Assembly (NCBI GenBank): GCA_011316305.1
Contig: SAUG01000056.1
Coordinates: 248,001-312,000 of the forward strand
DNA from: Rusavskia elegans
Lineage: Eukaryota; Ascomycota; Lecanoromycetes; Teloschistales; Teloschistaceae
Direction of reading: 5' to 3'
DNA length: 64,000 bases
The notes under the pieces were generated by a model that was given only the letters and a program-made list of their open reading frames with translations, made no database searches and was not told the DNA's origin. This document shows, one piece after another, positions 12,359 to 23,983 of the stretch; the first letter of the stretch is position 1, and every line of letters starts with the position of its first letter. The position numbers and the translations under genes are program-made.

Positions 12359-12751
12359 CAGGCCCTGGCATAATGGCCTCATACTCTCAGCCTAGGCAAG
12401 GTTGGTATCCCCTAGACCTAATATGGCGCATCGGTGGGCTGTCACCTTTCCTCATCTACGTAGTTCTACTAGTCGTGGGGACGATATCTTTGACCGAAGA
12501 GTGGGTGATTTCGACCTCGGTATTGACCATTTGGTGCATTGGCGTTTTCCCTACATGCACTGTCTCATATCTATACCCCGTAAGGAGTTGGCCCATGATC
12601 TGCAATGTCATGGAAGGAGTAGGGGAGACAGCATACATCTGTACGGAGTAGTTGACTAGGGAACCATGATAATAATGCAGACAACATATCAGAACTGTCC
12701 AGCCTCCACCGTCAGCGCTCGTCCTGTGATTCGTGCGCATAACCCCACGGA

Positions 12752-12847
12752 GGGCCTTTCTTTTCTTGCCACTATTGGGCGCTGCTCTTTGAAGCGTCAT
12801 CGGAATGCTGGAGGGAGACGGTTCGGTATCTTGCATCGGTAGTTGAT
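12752..12847. repeat. 96-bp direct repeat, copy 1
   Basis: This copy is identical to 12931-13026 except for six positions, all of them transitions. Copy starts are 179 bp apart and are separated by 83 bp of unrelated sequence. On the minus strand both copies read in one frame as a similar peptide (..DTE.SPSS.PMTLQRAAPNSGKK), but most of the differences change amino acids, so there is no sign of selection on a protein. Confidence 0.9.
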
Positions 12848-12930
12848 GGAGTAACACATAGCGTTCTGCCAGCGTCTTCAAAAATAGCAAAAATCTTGAC
12901 TAGATCCTGGTGTGCAGCGGGAAAGGTCCG

Positions 12931-13026
12931 GGGCCTTTCCTTTCTTGCCACTATTAGGCGCTGCTCTTTGAAGCGTCATCGGAGTACTGGAGGGAGACGA
13001 TTCGGTATCTTGTATCGGTAGTTGAT
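12931..13026. repeat. 96-bp direct repeat, copy 2
   Basis: Second copy of 12752-12847. Five of the six differences lie on top of G/A or C/T alternatives consistent with mild RIP. The sixth goes the opposite way, so both copies have changed. Confidence 0.9.
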
Positions 13027-14322
13027 CCAAGCCTTGAGCGATATAGGTATCTTTCCGCACCTACTGCGGAGTCTTGTTATAAGTTTGCTGGGCGTGGGGG
13101 AGGGAGCATGGTCGTTTGTCTCTCGATTGTGGTCTGGCGAGATGGATGCGATTCAGGAAGCGGTAGAGGGTCGACAAGAGAGGTGAAAAAGTGAAAGTGT
13201 AGAAAGACTCGAGGCAAAGCGAAGTAACTATTGACTATTATTTGTCCACTCTTTCATTCTCTGCCTGGGGCGTGATCGAGATGCGACAGTCAGTAAGTGG
13301 AAATCATCGAGTCTGTTATGTTACACTGTAATTCTGCTTCTTGGATACAGGGTTTAATTGGCTATCAGAGGAATCCTGGTGGCACTGTAACGTGAGGAGG
13401 TGAATCGATCACTACCTATATAGTCCTGTCAGCAGTAGTCTCAAGAATGGGATATGAGCATAATAACTCACGCTAGCTGGCAGACGCCACTCCGTTTGCA
13501 AAGCGTGTGTCCTCTTTCAGTCCTAGGGTGCTCGGGATTGGCTTTTGGAGGCTACGCAGCCACGCGATACTCCGATCAGCATCGTTGATCCAGCTGGCTC
13601 ATGCGTGTCTTCGAACTGTATCGGATGTCGTAGCTCTTAAAGCCACTGCGACTCTGGTTGAAGCTTACCGACGTTTTTTGCAGAGTTGGGCCGGGTGGAT
13701 CGAAGGTGTTCTCGTTGCCGTGACTGCGTCCTACGGACTTCGGGACGGGGAGGTGGTGTTGTACAGCAATCGTAATGACTGGTATCTCGACTGTCCAATA
13801 GGGAGCTTCATTGTAACTCCTCGTTGGTAAGGATAAAGGAGACTGTTGCTGAGTGGATAAGCTGGTGATGCCGGCGATTATGGTTTTGGCAGACGTCTAG
13901 GATGGCATGGACGTTTGGGATTCTCTGTTAGAAGGGCTCGCGACCGTATAAGGCGTCACTGCTCTTGGAAGGTAAGCTAATAGCTTCGGTGCCGACTGCA
14001 CGATTCTACTACGGACCGAAGAACGATGATCCAATCCGCCCAGGCCGACAAACCCTTGCGTTGTGTAGCCCCTTTCCAGACGCTGGTGGAAGTGGTAGTC
14101 CCTAGTCTGTTTATATGAATATCCGAAGTCATAGACTTAGCACCCTGGCCATCTATCAGTCCAGGTATCAGGTACCGACCTGCTCTTTAAGATGAGCTGG
14201 CAAGTCGTCACTATCAAGGCGCATGTGGAGATGGCATTGCCACAGTGCTGGCCAGGAAAATCGCCATAACGTCATGTCTCTTGTCTGTAAATCCATCTCC
14301 AATATATGTGGCTTGAGATCTT

Positions 14323-16093
14323 TCAACCTTCAGCTTGCTCCGATAAGTCTTCGAAATAATCAAGCACAGTCGTCTCAAGCCAATTCCTGTAGTCATTCTT
14401 CCCCCATTCCATCAAGATCTGAAGCCGGTGGGCAATCTGCCAGACACCACGGAGATCCATGGTAGATCCCATTTCATTGGGCCCTATCATTATCTGCGAA
14501 CGGATGAAATCAGCTTGATTCTATCACGGTAGGGATAGCGGAAAGGTAGTACCAGATCCTCATCCATCTCAAAGAAGAGGAAGTACTCCCACTTAGGGCC
14601 GGTGATTGTGATACCCGGTAATGGCAAGTTGGTGCTCCAATCGTGCCATCGTCTCTTCAGCATTCCACCACATGCCCATGTAGCCAATTGAACCTTTGGA
14701 TCTCTATCCGAGAATGTCTTCTTCAGCTCCACGTCCAAGAAGATTGGCCACGACCGGATCCAAGACGTTGACTGGTTCAAGCTCTTGACCATATCTGGGA
14801 GTTCTGCATTCCCTTTTTGAACCACTTTCAGCTCCTCATCGGTAAGATCGATGGCGACACACCAGTCGATCATTCGCGAAATCGTGCGTTCGGTGCTGTT
14901 GTTTGTAGTTGCCGAGTTAGACGTGGATTGTTCGTCCCAATCCAAGATTTGGCCTTGCCGGGTACGAATTCGAAATTCGTTGAGTTCAATCGAAACATCT
15001 TCGCTAGAGCCAGGTATCAAAGATAGGAATACCGTCAACTGAAGATATGAACTCACACGTTGAGAAGTCTCACCTCTTGAGTGGACCACATTTCGAATTC
15101 CCGGAGGAGACTGGCACTAATGCCGCCCCAATCCCTTTCATGCGCATTTTTGCGATAGTTTTGTTTGGAAATGTGTACCACATGATCCAGAATATCTTTC
15201 AGATGGGGGAGACGCTTCGGTGGGAAGAATGACGAACTCGGAGTCATGAATTCATTGGCCTTTGGACTGGGTTTTGGCTTCCTGGGGTTCGTAGAATCTT
15301 TTTTGAAGGCCTCCTGATTACACATATCAGCGTCGAGTGCTTGAGCCACTCAAACCGGAGAGCTCACCTTTAGTTCATCTGGGAAGAGCTTCGTGGATAC
15401 TTTTTCCAGAGTCTTGTACAACTTTGCAACAGCTGGAGGTAGTTTCTTTGGCTCAACCTCCTCGAAACGTATCATCCTTACACTGGGTACGCATTCCTCA
15501 AGGTCATAAATGGTGTATGAATCAAGGGCCTTGACTTGATTCAGACTCTTGCCGTCGCGAGTTGGAGACTTTGATTTGGGTCGTTTGGCAGAGGTACCGC
15601 TCCGAGAGGATTCGGGTGGTGGTAAGGACGGTGCTGAAGACAATGCATTTGATATCTGTCGATGAGAAAGTGAGGCTGCGTCGGCTAGTCCAGGCAGTGT
15701 TTTACTTCTTCGAGGGGATACGGGGCGTTGGGGTGGGTCTGGTCCCTTCATGATCTTTGAGTTCCTTGGAAATGCGTTGGCATCTGTCGTTGCGGCTGGA
15801 GCTTTTCGTTTAGGAGGTCGAGGATTGTATGAGGTTTCAGCGAGGGGTTGTCGTGTAGAAGTGTGCCTAAGGTTCATAGGATGACGTGACTGTGAGGTGA
15901 ATGAGGACTCCTCGGCCTGGGGAGGTTTGCGGCGAGGTCGGTGGAATGTCCTTGAAGCGGACTTCTTCGATTGCTGCTGTGACTGAGGCTGCGTGGGGAC
16001 CTCCCCAACATAATCCCGATGTCTTTCCACCTCGGCGGTCCAATGGTCGATTCGTCGAAATAGTTTAGTGGGTAGTGGAGGTAAAGGAAGCAT
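14323..16093 (-). CDS. PD-(D/E)XK nuclease-like domain protein (PDDEXK_12-like), four exons
   Basis: My model joins 16093-15368, 15313-15057, 15003-14553 and 14493-14323 (534 residues). Introns of 54, 53 and 59 bases have GTGAGC, GTGAGT and GTACTA donors and keep the frame. The first in-frame ATG is at 16093; upstream codons run to a stop just before a TTG, so an extra 5' exon is possible. The N-terminal half is disordered and rich in Pro, Ser, Lys and Arg. The C-terminal half fits the fungal PD-(D/E)XK-like family (PF20516-type): SASLLREFEMWS, then MIDWCVAIDL, then PIFLDVELKK with the E-x-K catalytic pattern, then KVQLATWACGG, a GPKWEYFLFFE strand, and GSTMDLRGVWQIAHRLQ at the end. Skipping the third intron would lose this conserved tail. 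It is next to another PD-(D/E)XK-like gene. Function unknown. Confidence 0.8.
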
Positions 16094-16559
16094 GGGTGTA
16101 GCAGCTTCAATGAGGATGACAAGAGGTGAGATTGAATCAGAATCACGAAATGTCAAGGGTCATGGAAGGTCTGAGGTAGCCGTGTCCATGGCGAGAAGTG
16201 TTACCAGACATTGGTTTGTTTACCTCGGATCTTTCAGCTTCGAAGATGGCGGAACCGCGGAACATGGCCTTAGCGGAGATAAAGTCCATGCAGATCACCC
16301 GCAGAGCCTCAAGGTGCGAAACGCGTCGGCACGTATGACGTCGATCAATCCGTGCTTCTCTCTTGTCTCGGATGACGCAATGCTTACAAAGCGGGTGGTC
16401 ACGCGGAGCATCTTCGCGGCGAGGGTTGGTCCCCACTCCGGCTAGCGTCCGGTGGTCTGATCAACCTGAGGCAAGTGCTTCTCTCACGAATCGCAACGTA
16501 TGATAGTATGCTCAGCTATTGGGAACTCTTGACTATACTTCTCTGCTGGTAGCAACGCT
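16094..16559. other. Intergenic region upstream of the minus-strand PD-(D/E)XK gene
   Basis: No convincing gene. It should hold the promoter and perhaps an unrecognised first exon of the gene that starts at 16093. Overlapping frames on both strands show no domain. Confidence 0.4.
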
Positions 16560-16941
16560 TTGTCGAATACAAATACAGAAGAAAACAGTGAGCTTGACCC
16601 AGACGAGATCAAGACTTCATTCGAGCAGCTGCTCTCACGAGCTCTTCCTGGCCTTCAATCGTTGATGGCCTTACCAACACCATTTCGAACGTGCTCGGGT
16701 GCGCCCTCGATGTCTCGGCAAGGGCAACTTTCTACAAATTGTCTCTCTACGAGGAAGGAGCCATGCTTAAGCGTCAAACCGATACCGAGAAAGAGCCAGG
16801 ACAGATCGCGACACCTGTTGTGATACTACCTCCCGACTACGAGGCTACCGCAGTCCTCATCACACACGGTGGGAATACCAAAGTTTTGGAGCAGCGGTGG
16901 CAATTGTCAGGCACAGTATTCCTTCCTCATCGAGGTACTTG
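16560..16941 (+). pseudogene. 2OG-Fe(II) dioxygenase-like fragment (broken)
   Basis: The sequence FYKLSLYEEGAM, then DTEKEPG, then VVILPPDYEATAVLITHGGNTK resembles the N-terminal part of a fungal 2-oxoglutarate/Fe(II) dioxygenase, in which this region reads LYKL..Y..G..F..H.DT..., then a VV.LP stretch and HGG. The metal-binding H-x-D has become Q-x-D, and the Gly-Gly of the following strand is lost. A frameshift near 16655 separates an N-terminal piece (MSNTNTEENS..) from the domain, and the frame ends after about 35 further residues without the second half of the fold. I read it as a decayed remnant. It lies just downstream of the PKS 3' end on the opposite strand. Confidence 0.5.
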
Positions 16942-17309
16942 ATCAGCAGGTAATCCCTAGAGCAGCCTCGAATAGGTACTGTCGAGCTACCAGCACAAAT
17001 CAGGTAGGCTGATGCGCTATTCCCTCAGTATCAATAAGATGCCATTCGCCATCATTCCCTTCGCCCTTCTTCCAAATTATACCATCAGCCAGTGAAGACT
17101 TCGGCAGGTATGCGAGCTCGCCTTTCAGTCTCGAAGACCTCGTGGTCTTCTACGTTACTTTCCTGCATTGTCGAAGCGAGCGAATGACCGACCAGTCTAC
17201 GCGCCACTCTATCTGTGGCTACATTAAATTCCGAGTAGACAGACGTCATATTGAGGTAAACTCGGCGGATATCTAGCTCTTCTCTAGGATGAGTCGAGTA
17301 GGTGTTGTC
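16942..17309. other. Intergenic region downstream of the PKS
   Basis: No gene or remnant could be recognised. It should contain the PKS 3' untranslated region and terminator on the minus strand; no clear polyadenylation signal stands out. Confidence 0.4.
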
Positions 17310-20300
17310 TCATTTGCTCAACCACGTAACCAAGTCCTTTACAGTGGGACATTCCAAGAAAATGGAGGCCTGAACATCAATGCCCAGCTCTGTGCGTATC
17401 TTGGCCGACAGCGCCAGCGACATCAGAGAATCCACACCCAAGTCCGTAAAGGTCGCTTCTCCCGTTAGATCCTCAAGATCCTGCCTTGTTACTTCCGCAA
17501 TGAGTTTGAGACAGGCGCTTGCTTTCGGGTTCTGTCTCTGATCTGGTCCACCTCTCGCGGAGTCGGGCTGCTGCATGACCGGAGGCGCCACCGGCGCTGC
17601 GGATTGTGTCTTTTGCGAGATGCTAGCCTCCTGGTGCGGCGCCGTCAACTTCTCAGACTTCTGGGAAACAGCGGCTGGGGGTAGTGGCTGAGGCTGGCTC
17701 TTGCCGATTTTGCCTTTGGTCGAGCAAGTCCCGGCCAACTGATTTCGCTTGTGACCAGTCTCGATCGGAGGAAACAACACCGGCATGAGAGCGCGACGGA
17801 CAGCTTTGAACTTGATGGCGATACACATGCCAATCAGCTTTTCGCCGCGGTACAGATATATGTCGCCTGCATATGCGCCAGGATCGCCGGCCACGGGAAA
17901 CATGCGCACATAGTTTCGATACGTGGCAGACTCCAGGGGTTCGAGCAGGCGGAAATGACGCCATCCCGGCGTGATATAGAAGAAATCACGAGATGATCCG
18001 GCGACTTTGCCGTCGGTGCCTTGCACGCCGAAAGAATTCATGACGAAACCGGCCAATTGGAAGGTGCTGTCAATCCAGTGAGGTGGCGTGTGCCAAGTGC
18101 CATGCTGGTCGTTATCCAGGAAGATGTCGGCAGATGCTTCCAGAGTGTCGGTCGAGAAGGCTATGCGTTGCATTCCACGGTACCGCGTAGCATAGTCCAC
18201 CACGTTGCCAAAGAGGTGATACGCGACGTTCTGTGAGAAGCGGCTCACTCGGCCGCCGTTGCTGGCTTTCTCCCAGAGCGAATCGGCTCGCGCTGCGACA
18301 AGATGCGATGTCATTTGCCACTCTTCTTGCCGGGCATGCGCCTTCTCGTAGCAGACGATTGCGGTAGCGAACGGCACTTCCAGGTTGAGAGTGCCGTCCA
18401 ACCTTGCTCCGTACAGCCGCACTGCCGTTTGCTGTTGCGACATGTCTATGACTGCCTCGATCTGAATGGGTTGTGCGGATGCCTCGGGATGCAGCACTTG
18501 GGATCCGAATACTTCCATATTCTGCACATTCAAGTGCGGAACATCGCTGCCTGGGACCATGCGCTTGTACAGATACTCGCCAACGGTAAGGGAGACATCT
18601 GCCCAAATACTCTGTGGAAGACCAAGTCAGCAATCCATTCGATGACAAGATGAGGTGAAAGAACTCCATGCTTGGGAATGACTTACTCCAGTCACGACAC
18701 TCCTCCCATTCAGCTTGTGTCCATCTGCTGCTCCCCGAAGGTCTGGGTGGTTCAAGTCGGAGATTGCCTTGATCTGTCCGATACTCTCGCCATATTCCTC
18801 GGATATGATTTGTTGCACAGAAGAGGTGAAGAAAGAGGAAAGTGAGGCTGGCTTGTTGCTGTTGTCGCTGACGTGTCCAGCATGAGCTTTATCTAGCGTC
18901 CACGAGCCTTCGTATTGGAGCCAGTAGTTTCTGTAGTTCCATTGATACGTGTCGAGGTGAAGCAGGCGAGCGGGACTTTCGCTGAGCTCGAAATACTCAT
19001 TCCATGCGACGGGGAGCCCCAGGCCGTGGAGCGCTGCAAGACTTCCTGTCAAACTCGACAGCGCATCGTCCGCACGGCGGAGCGACGCAAAGGTCTGCGT
19101 TGCTGCTCTTCCATAATGCGTGCCGGCGAAGGAGGTACAGACTGGATGAGGCCCAACATCGATCCAGGCGGTCTTGTCACTGACAACGTCACCGGACAAA
19201 GCGGCGTCGAGTGCAGCGACAAAGTTGACAGGCTCCCGTGTTGCACGAGCCAGATATTGTCCAGCAATCACGTCGGCCTCGGAAACCACCTGTCCGAGAA
19301 GTGGAGAGACGACCGGGATCGTCGGAGCTTTGAAAGTCACATGGCGAGCCGCCTTCTTAAAGTCGTCGAGAATGGGCGACATTTGCTGGCTGTGGAAAGC
19401 GAAAGGTAGATCGAGGACAACACACTTCAGTCCGTTGCCCTGTAGCATGCCACGGAGGGAGGCTATATCCTCGCGCAGGCCGGTGACAACGACGTCGGTC
19501 AAAGTGTTCAGGCATGATACCTCGAAGGGATGCTGTTTCTCCCCCTTTCGGCACAATTCCTGTATACGCTCGACCGAAGCACCGCGAACGGACAACATGG
19601 CATGGGTGTCAGGCTGGCAGCGGGACAACATGAGTTCAGCTCGCTTGCCCACCAAGAACAGAGCGTCGGCCACAGACAACACGCCAGCTGTGACCAATGC
19701 AGCATACTCGCCTAGACTGTGGCCGATTACCGCAGTGGGCTCGATACCAAGCAGGCCGTAGTACTGCGTCAAGGCAATCTGGATAACAACCAGGGCAAGC
19801 TGATTGACCAGTGGACTGTCGACTGCCGGTGTCTTTGGGGGCGTACTTGCACCGCTGTCATCACTTAGGGCGACGACTTCATCGTCTGCCTCATTACCGC
19901 TGCTCGGGCGGGATTCCCTTTGTGGAAATCTGGCGGAGTGGATGCTCGCTGCATCACCGGCAACAGCGGCTAGTACCGATGGAAAACCCAGACGCCGAAC
20001 AATTCGATCGAGTTGGAGAACCTGACGGCGGAATTGAGGCGCCCTTTGGAACAGCGGTGCTGCGGCGCCGTGATAGAGACAGCCCTGGCCGGAGAAAGCA
20101 AACATGACAGTCTTTTCTGTGGCTGTGCGCACGTGCTTTGCATGTGCATCGAGGTCATCGGCGGCAGCCTGCAGGAAAGACTGGAGCTGTACAATACTCG
20201 AGACAGAGGTGGCGATGCGGATATGGTGGTGAATCCGCCGAGCACACGTTGTGTAGGCGACATCCCTGAGTTGGGTGCTTGGATTCGTATCGAGGTAGCT

Positions 20301-23221
20301 GAGCAAAGCCCTGACATTGGCCCGAAGTGAAGCTTTGCTTTTGGCTGAGATGCACACCACTTCATTGCTGGGCAGTATCAGTCGCGCAGCATTCTCTTCT
20401 CTATGAGTGTGCTGTGATGGGGCATCTTCGAGAAGTAACGTTGTATTACCGCCATGGGCGCCAAAGCTGTTCACGATGGAGTAACGCTTCTTGGAAGCCG
20501 ATGTTGGAACCCAAGGGCAGTCCTCGGTGAGTATACCAGCGTTCCGGTTGGCAAGGAGTCGGGCCACGACCGGGTTCATGGCCGTCCGGATGCCAATGTG
20601 ACGGGGAATTGTATTTTTCCCATACATTAGCAGAACCTTGATGAAGGAGGCAATACCGGCAGCAGCTTCACCATGCCCGATGTTTGACTTGACGGCGCCC
20701 AGATTGAGGCGCTCGTCAGGGTGTGACCGCCGGCCTATAGGTGCGAAGAAGTCAAGTACAGACTCGGATTCGACCGCGTCCCCGACCTAGCACGTTTCAG
20801 CGAGACGTTCGATTGACGGATCTTCGAGACAACAAACCTGGGTTCCTGTGCCATGAAGCTCGACGAAGCTGACTTCCAACGGACTTACGCCCGCCTGGTT
20901 CATCACCTGGCGATAGTTCTCTTTCTGCGCAGCCGCATGCGGTTGGGTTATAGAAACACTCTCTGCTGAATGATTGGTAGCACCAGCCGCGATACAAGCC
21001 AAGATCTCGTCATTATCAGCCAGGGCATCGTCGAGTCGTTTGATCACGACAGAGCCGATGCCATCTGCGCGGCAATAGCCGTCCGCTCCAGCATCCCAAA
21101 CTTTACACTGTCCCGTTTTGGACAGGAAGTGCCCCTGTCCCAGCATGCAGTAGATATCTGGATTTGTCTTGAAACATCTTCACGTTAGTCAATTCTCGTG
21201 TCAGAATTTCAGCGACTCACAATGACGTTCAGGCCACCAGCAACGACGGTATCAGCCTCGCCAGCCCACAGCGCCGAACACGCTGCTTGGACTGCAGCTA
21301 ATCCGCTGGAGCATGCCGTATCAATGTTGAAACTGGGCCCGGAAAATTTGAAGAAATAGTTGATGCGGCCGTTGCCAAATGCTCTCTCCGTGCCCGGAAT
21401 TCCGTACGTGCCAATCTTCTGGCCTGCGTTAACCTCGCGATAGTCGTCGCTGGCCTGACCATAATAAGTTCCGACCCGGGATGGGTGCGAAGACGGTGTT
21501 CGGTTGGGTACGAAGCCGGCCATTTCGAGCGCCTCGTACGCGGTAAGAAGTGCTAGGCGCTGCATCGGGTCTGTCTGCTCAGCCTGTTCTCGAGCAAATA
21601 CGTGATCAGCTTGCCGGATACAAGAGCGACTCGGGAGGTTCTGGCTTGCGACCTTACCTCGCGTGGGGACATATTGAAGAATGCTGCGTCAAAATAGCCT
21701 GGGTTGTCTATGAAGTTGCCAAAGCGGGTTCCAACTGTATTATCCTTCTCCATGGTGCTATCGAAGTGAGCATCTAGGTCGAACCGGTCTGGAGGAACCG
21801 TGGTAAGAGTATCGACACCGTTCACCAGCAGCTCCCAAAATCGCTCAGGGGTACCTGCACTACCTGGCATACGACACGACATGCCAACGACAGCCAGCTT
21901 TGCGGTTTGGGGTGGCGTCGGCCCATGCTGAAGTTGATCAAATGCGTTGTCCTGCACAGCCCAGTCGACCAGACACTGACGTCTCGCATCCGCGGTTGAC
22001 AGCTTGCTGATGACGTTGGCGATGATGGTGTCTGACATAACGGTTGCTCTGTAATGAAGTATCTGGCATGATGGACCATTTGCTTGTCGACCGCTCGAAA
22101 GTTGTGTCGCCACGCCACCTGCGAGCTTATCGAAATACAGCGGCCTTGTCAAAGCCTCGGTGCAGATGGCTTCTATCAGGTGGGATGCATCTGAGCACAG
22201 AAACGGTGAGCCTGTGAATGGCGATACTATTGGAACCTGCACCATACGAGCGCCCCAACGTTCCCAGACCTCGGCCGCCTCGAGGATGGCGCGTACATCG
22301 TCTTGTCCGTAAACGTTTGGGACATGACAGAGGCCTCCTGAAATGGGCAACGCGGAATGCCTTGAAGAACGAAGCATCTCGGATTGGCGGAAGAGTTCTT
22401 TGAGACGAGTGGGGGGACCTGTGATACCAACGGAGGTATCATCAACATGACTGATACTCAGGCCTGTCAAAGGTCTTGTGTGTGTATCGGTGTCTTCTAC
22501 TTCTTCGGAGCCATTGAAACGGTCCAGTTCTCTCCGAATGGTTTCCGCCGGGACACCTATCACGACTGTCGCCCAGCTGACTGACGTAGCCTGCTCTGTC
22601 ACGCTAGTCTCAAGCATCTGCGACACGCGCTGCACGTGAACACAGAAGGCAAAAGCAGTCCGCACGCTTTCGGCTCCGTAAGAGATGAGGTCTGATAGGG
22701 ACTCGGAAACAGCTACTGCTGCCGCTGCAAACAACCCGACGCTGATTCCTACTAGGCATTTCGCTGGCCGATATGAGATGGAATGTGTTTCATGATGTCT
22801 GTATATATGGGATTGAAAGTTAGTTCCGATCTGACTTGTGTGTGTGTGTGTGCTGCTGAGGAACGACTGGTGGTAGTTCCACCGACACAGGCATAGCCAC
22901 TCACCCGACGAGCATGGCAATCTCATAGAAGCAGAGAAAAGCACCTTCCCAAGCACCACCCAGGGAGCTGCTCTTTAACTCGTCCCAGTGCGAGGCCAGC
23001 GTCATTACATCGTGGAATTGCGGTACGGCTTCTCGCAATGGCCGCGGTAACTTCTGAACCTCTCCTCTCAGCACCCAAGCACAATTCTGCAAGAAGCGAG
23101 TAAGGTGCGGATAGCCAGGTAATCTGGCATATCTGTACAGTCTTCGTATCAGTTCTTGGACTTCGCCACTGGGAATCTCGTGACTGAAGAGGATCAGATC
23201 GGCAGGTCCATCGGACTGCAT
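17310..23221 (-). CDS. Non-reducing polyketide synthase, SAT-KS-AT-PT-ACP, without thioesterase
   Basis: Six exons: 23221-22905, 22798-21658, 21583-21221, 21167-20838, 20786-18687 and 18611-17310, giving 1850 residues. All five introns (106, 74, 53, 51, 75 bases) keep the frame. Domains: SAT about 1-370; KS about 406-840 with Cys577 in DTACSSG, His712 in HGTGT and His755 in NIGHGEA; AT about 945-1260 with GHSLGEYAA (Ser near 1075); PT about 1360-1700 with His1407 and Asp1598; one ACP with DSL (Ser1812) ending at the C terminus. The SAT active-site motif, usually GxCxG, reads GISVG, so the loading Cys appears to be Ser125. There is no TE, methyltransferase or reductive domain. This layout, with a metallo-beta-lactamase thioesterase gene next door, is that of synthases making atrochrysone carboxylic acid (anthraquinone and related pathways). 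The exact chain is inferred. Confidence 0.93.
22837..22852. repeat. TG microsatellite inside PKS intron 1
   Basis: Eight TG units in the longest PKS intron (22799-22904), on the plus strand. The length is probably variable between strains and should not affect splicing, since donor and acceptor are well clear of it. Confidence 0.9.
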
Positions 23222-23983
23222 GTCGACTTTTGCCTGGCGAGAGTCTTATAAGGGAAGTTGGGAAGAAGTCTAAGATGCAAAAACAATGTTGATCATAGCA
23301 GCAGCACCAGTCAATCTCGATGAGGTTGAAAACCCAGTCAAAGACTAAAAGATCTAGCTTTCATCGAAGAACAGATGATTCTCCTGTGCAACTGAATCGT
23401 TGGGACAATATGGATCTTTGACTGCGAACGCTGTACAGGCGATAGCTTCCTAATCACGATCCAAGCCCATGCCATGTCCTACAGTCGGTGAGGACGACAG
23501 GACTGCTTCCAGTAGCTCGGACGAGGTTACACTGTTTCCAGCTGACATGCAACATGGTTCCTCAGGCACTGGCTTGCTTTGGGGTAGACGAAACATGTAA
23601 GCATGCATTGGATCGCCTTGGGTTGCGTCTATACGGGTCGGAACCCGACTCGGTGGATTCATTCGACGCAGGTCAGCCGTGGTGACCTTTACTCGAATAG
23701 GGCATGTGTTTCTTGCGCCACAACATTGCTGAACTCGTATCGTTCATCCCAGTCAAACAGATACGGCCTCGGAGTAACCTCACAACATTCGCTTTGGCGT
23801 ACGGAGGATGACACCGAAAGTCCTCACCATGCGCTAGCAATCTAGGCGGGGGCTCCAGGCAGTCCGGGCGACCGTACTTAGGCTACGGGCGGCTTTTAGC
23901 GCATGGAGAGGGCTATTGGTGTTACCTTATCCTCCGTGTTATGAACATGGCTAAGATTGCGTCAAACGAAGAACTTCCACATT
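23222..23983. other. PKS promoter region / thioesterase 3' flank
   Basis: This 762-base gap lies between the thioesterase stop and the PKS start, both on the minus strand. It contains the palindrome at 23638-23648. On the minus strand near 23690-23790 a frame reads PRPYLFDWDERYEFSNVVA and runs to a stop after about 30 codons. This looks protein-like, but I do not recognise it; it may be a remnant of a lost gene or chance. Confidence 0.5.
23638..23648. promoter_or_regulatory. AflR-type palindrome TCGGAACCCGA
   Basis: Exact match to TCG(N5)CGA, the published site of AflR-family Zn2Cys6 regulators, and to the tighter form TCGGNNNCCGA seen at the other promoters in this window. It is flanked by G and C, which extends the palindrome by one base pair. 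It lies 417 bp upstream of the PKS start codon. Confidence 0.65.

Larger units (their letters stand above)
12359..14322. other. Intergenic region without a convincing gene
   Basis: Base composition is normal, but the frames present (for example 12355-12651, 13507-13830) have no recognisable domain and no supporting splice structure. The only clear structure is the 96-bp duplication at 12752-12847 and 12931-13026. The right part lies downstream of the minus-strand gene that ends at 14323. Confidence 0.5.

Noticed and set aside
12355..12659. Overlapping frames after the first PD-(D/E)XK gene
   Set aside because: Two overlapping frames start inside or just after the stop of the preceding gene; neither has a domain or splice support.
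12456..13060. A minus-strand gene containing a repeated peptide
   Set aside because: The repeated peptide comes from the 96-bp DNA duplication; the changes are mostly non-synonymous and no family resemblance is seen.
14490..14492. Stop after ISSVRR as the true end of the second PD-(D/E)XK gene
   Set aside because: A 59-base intron (14494-14552) restores a further 57 residues that match the conserved family tail.
18915..20530. Plus-strand frames opposite the PKS (for example 164 and 195 codons)
   Set aside because: They mirror the high-quality PKS coding strand and have no domain content.
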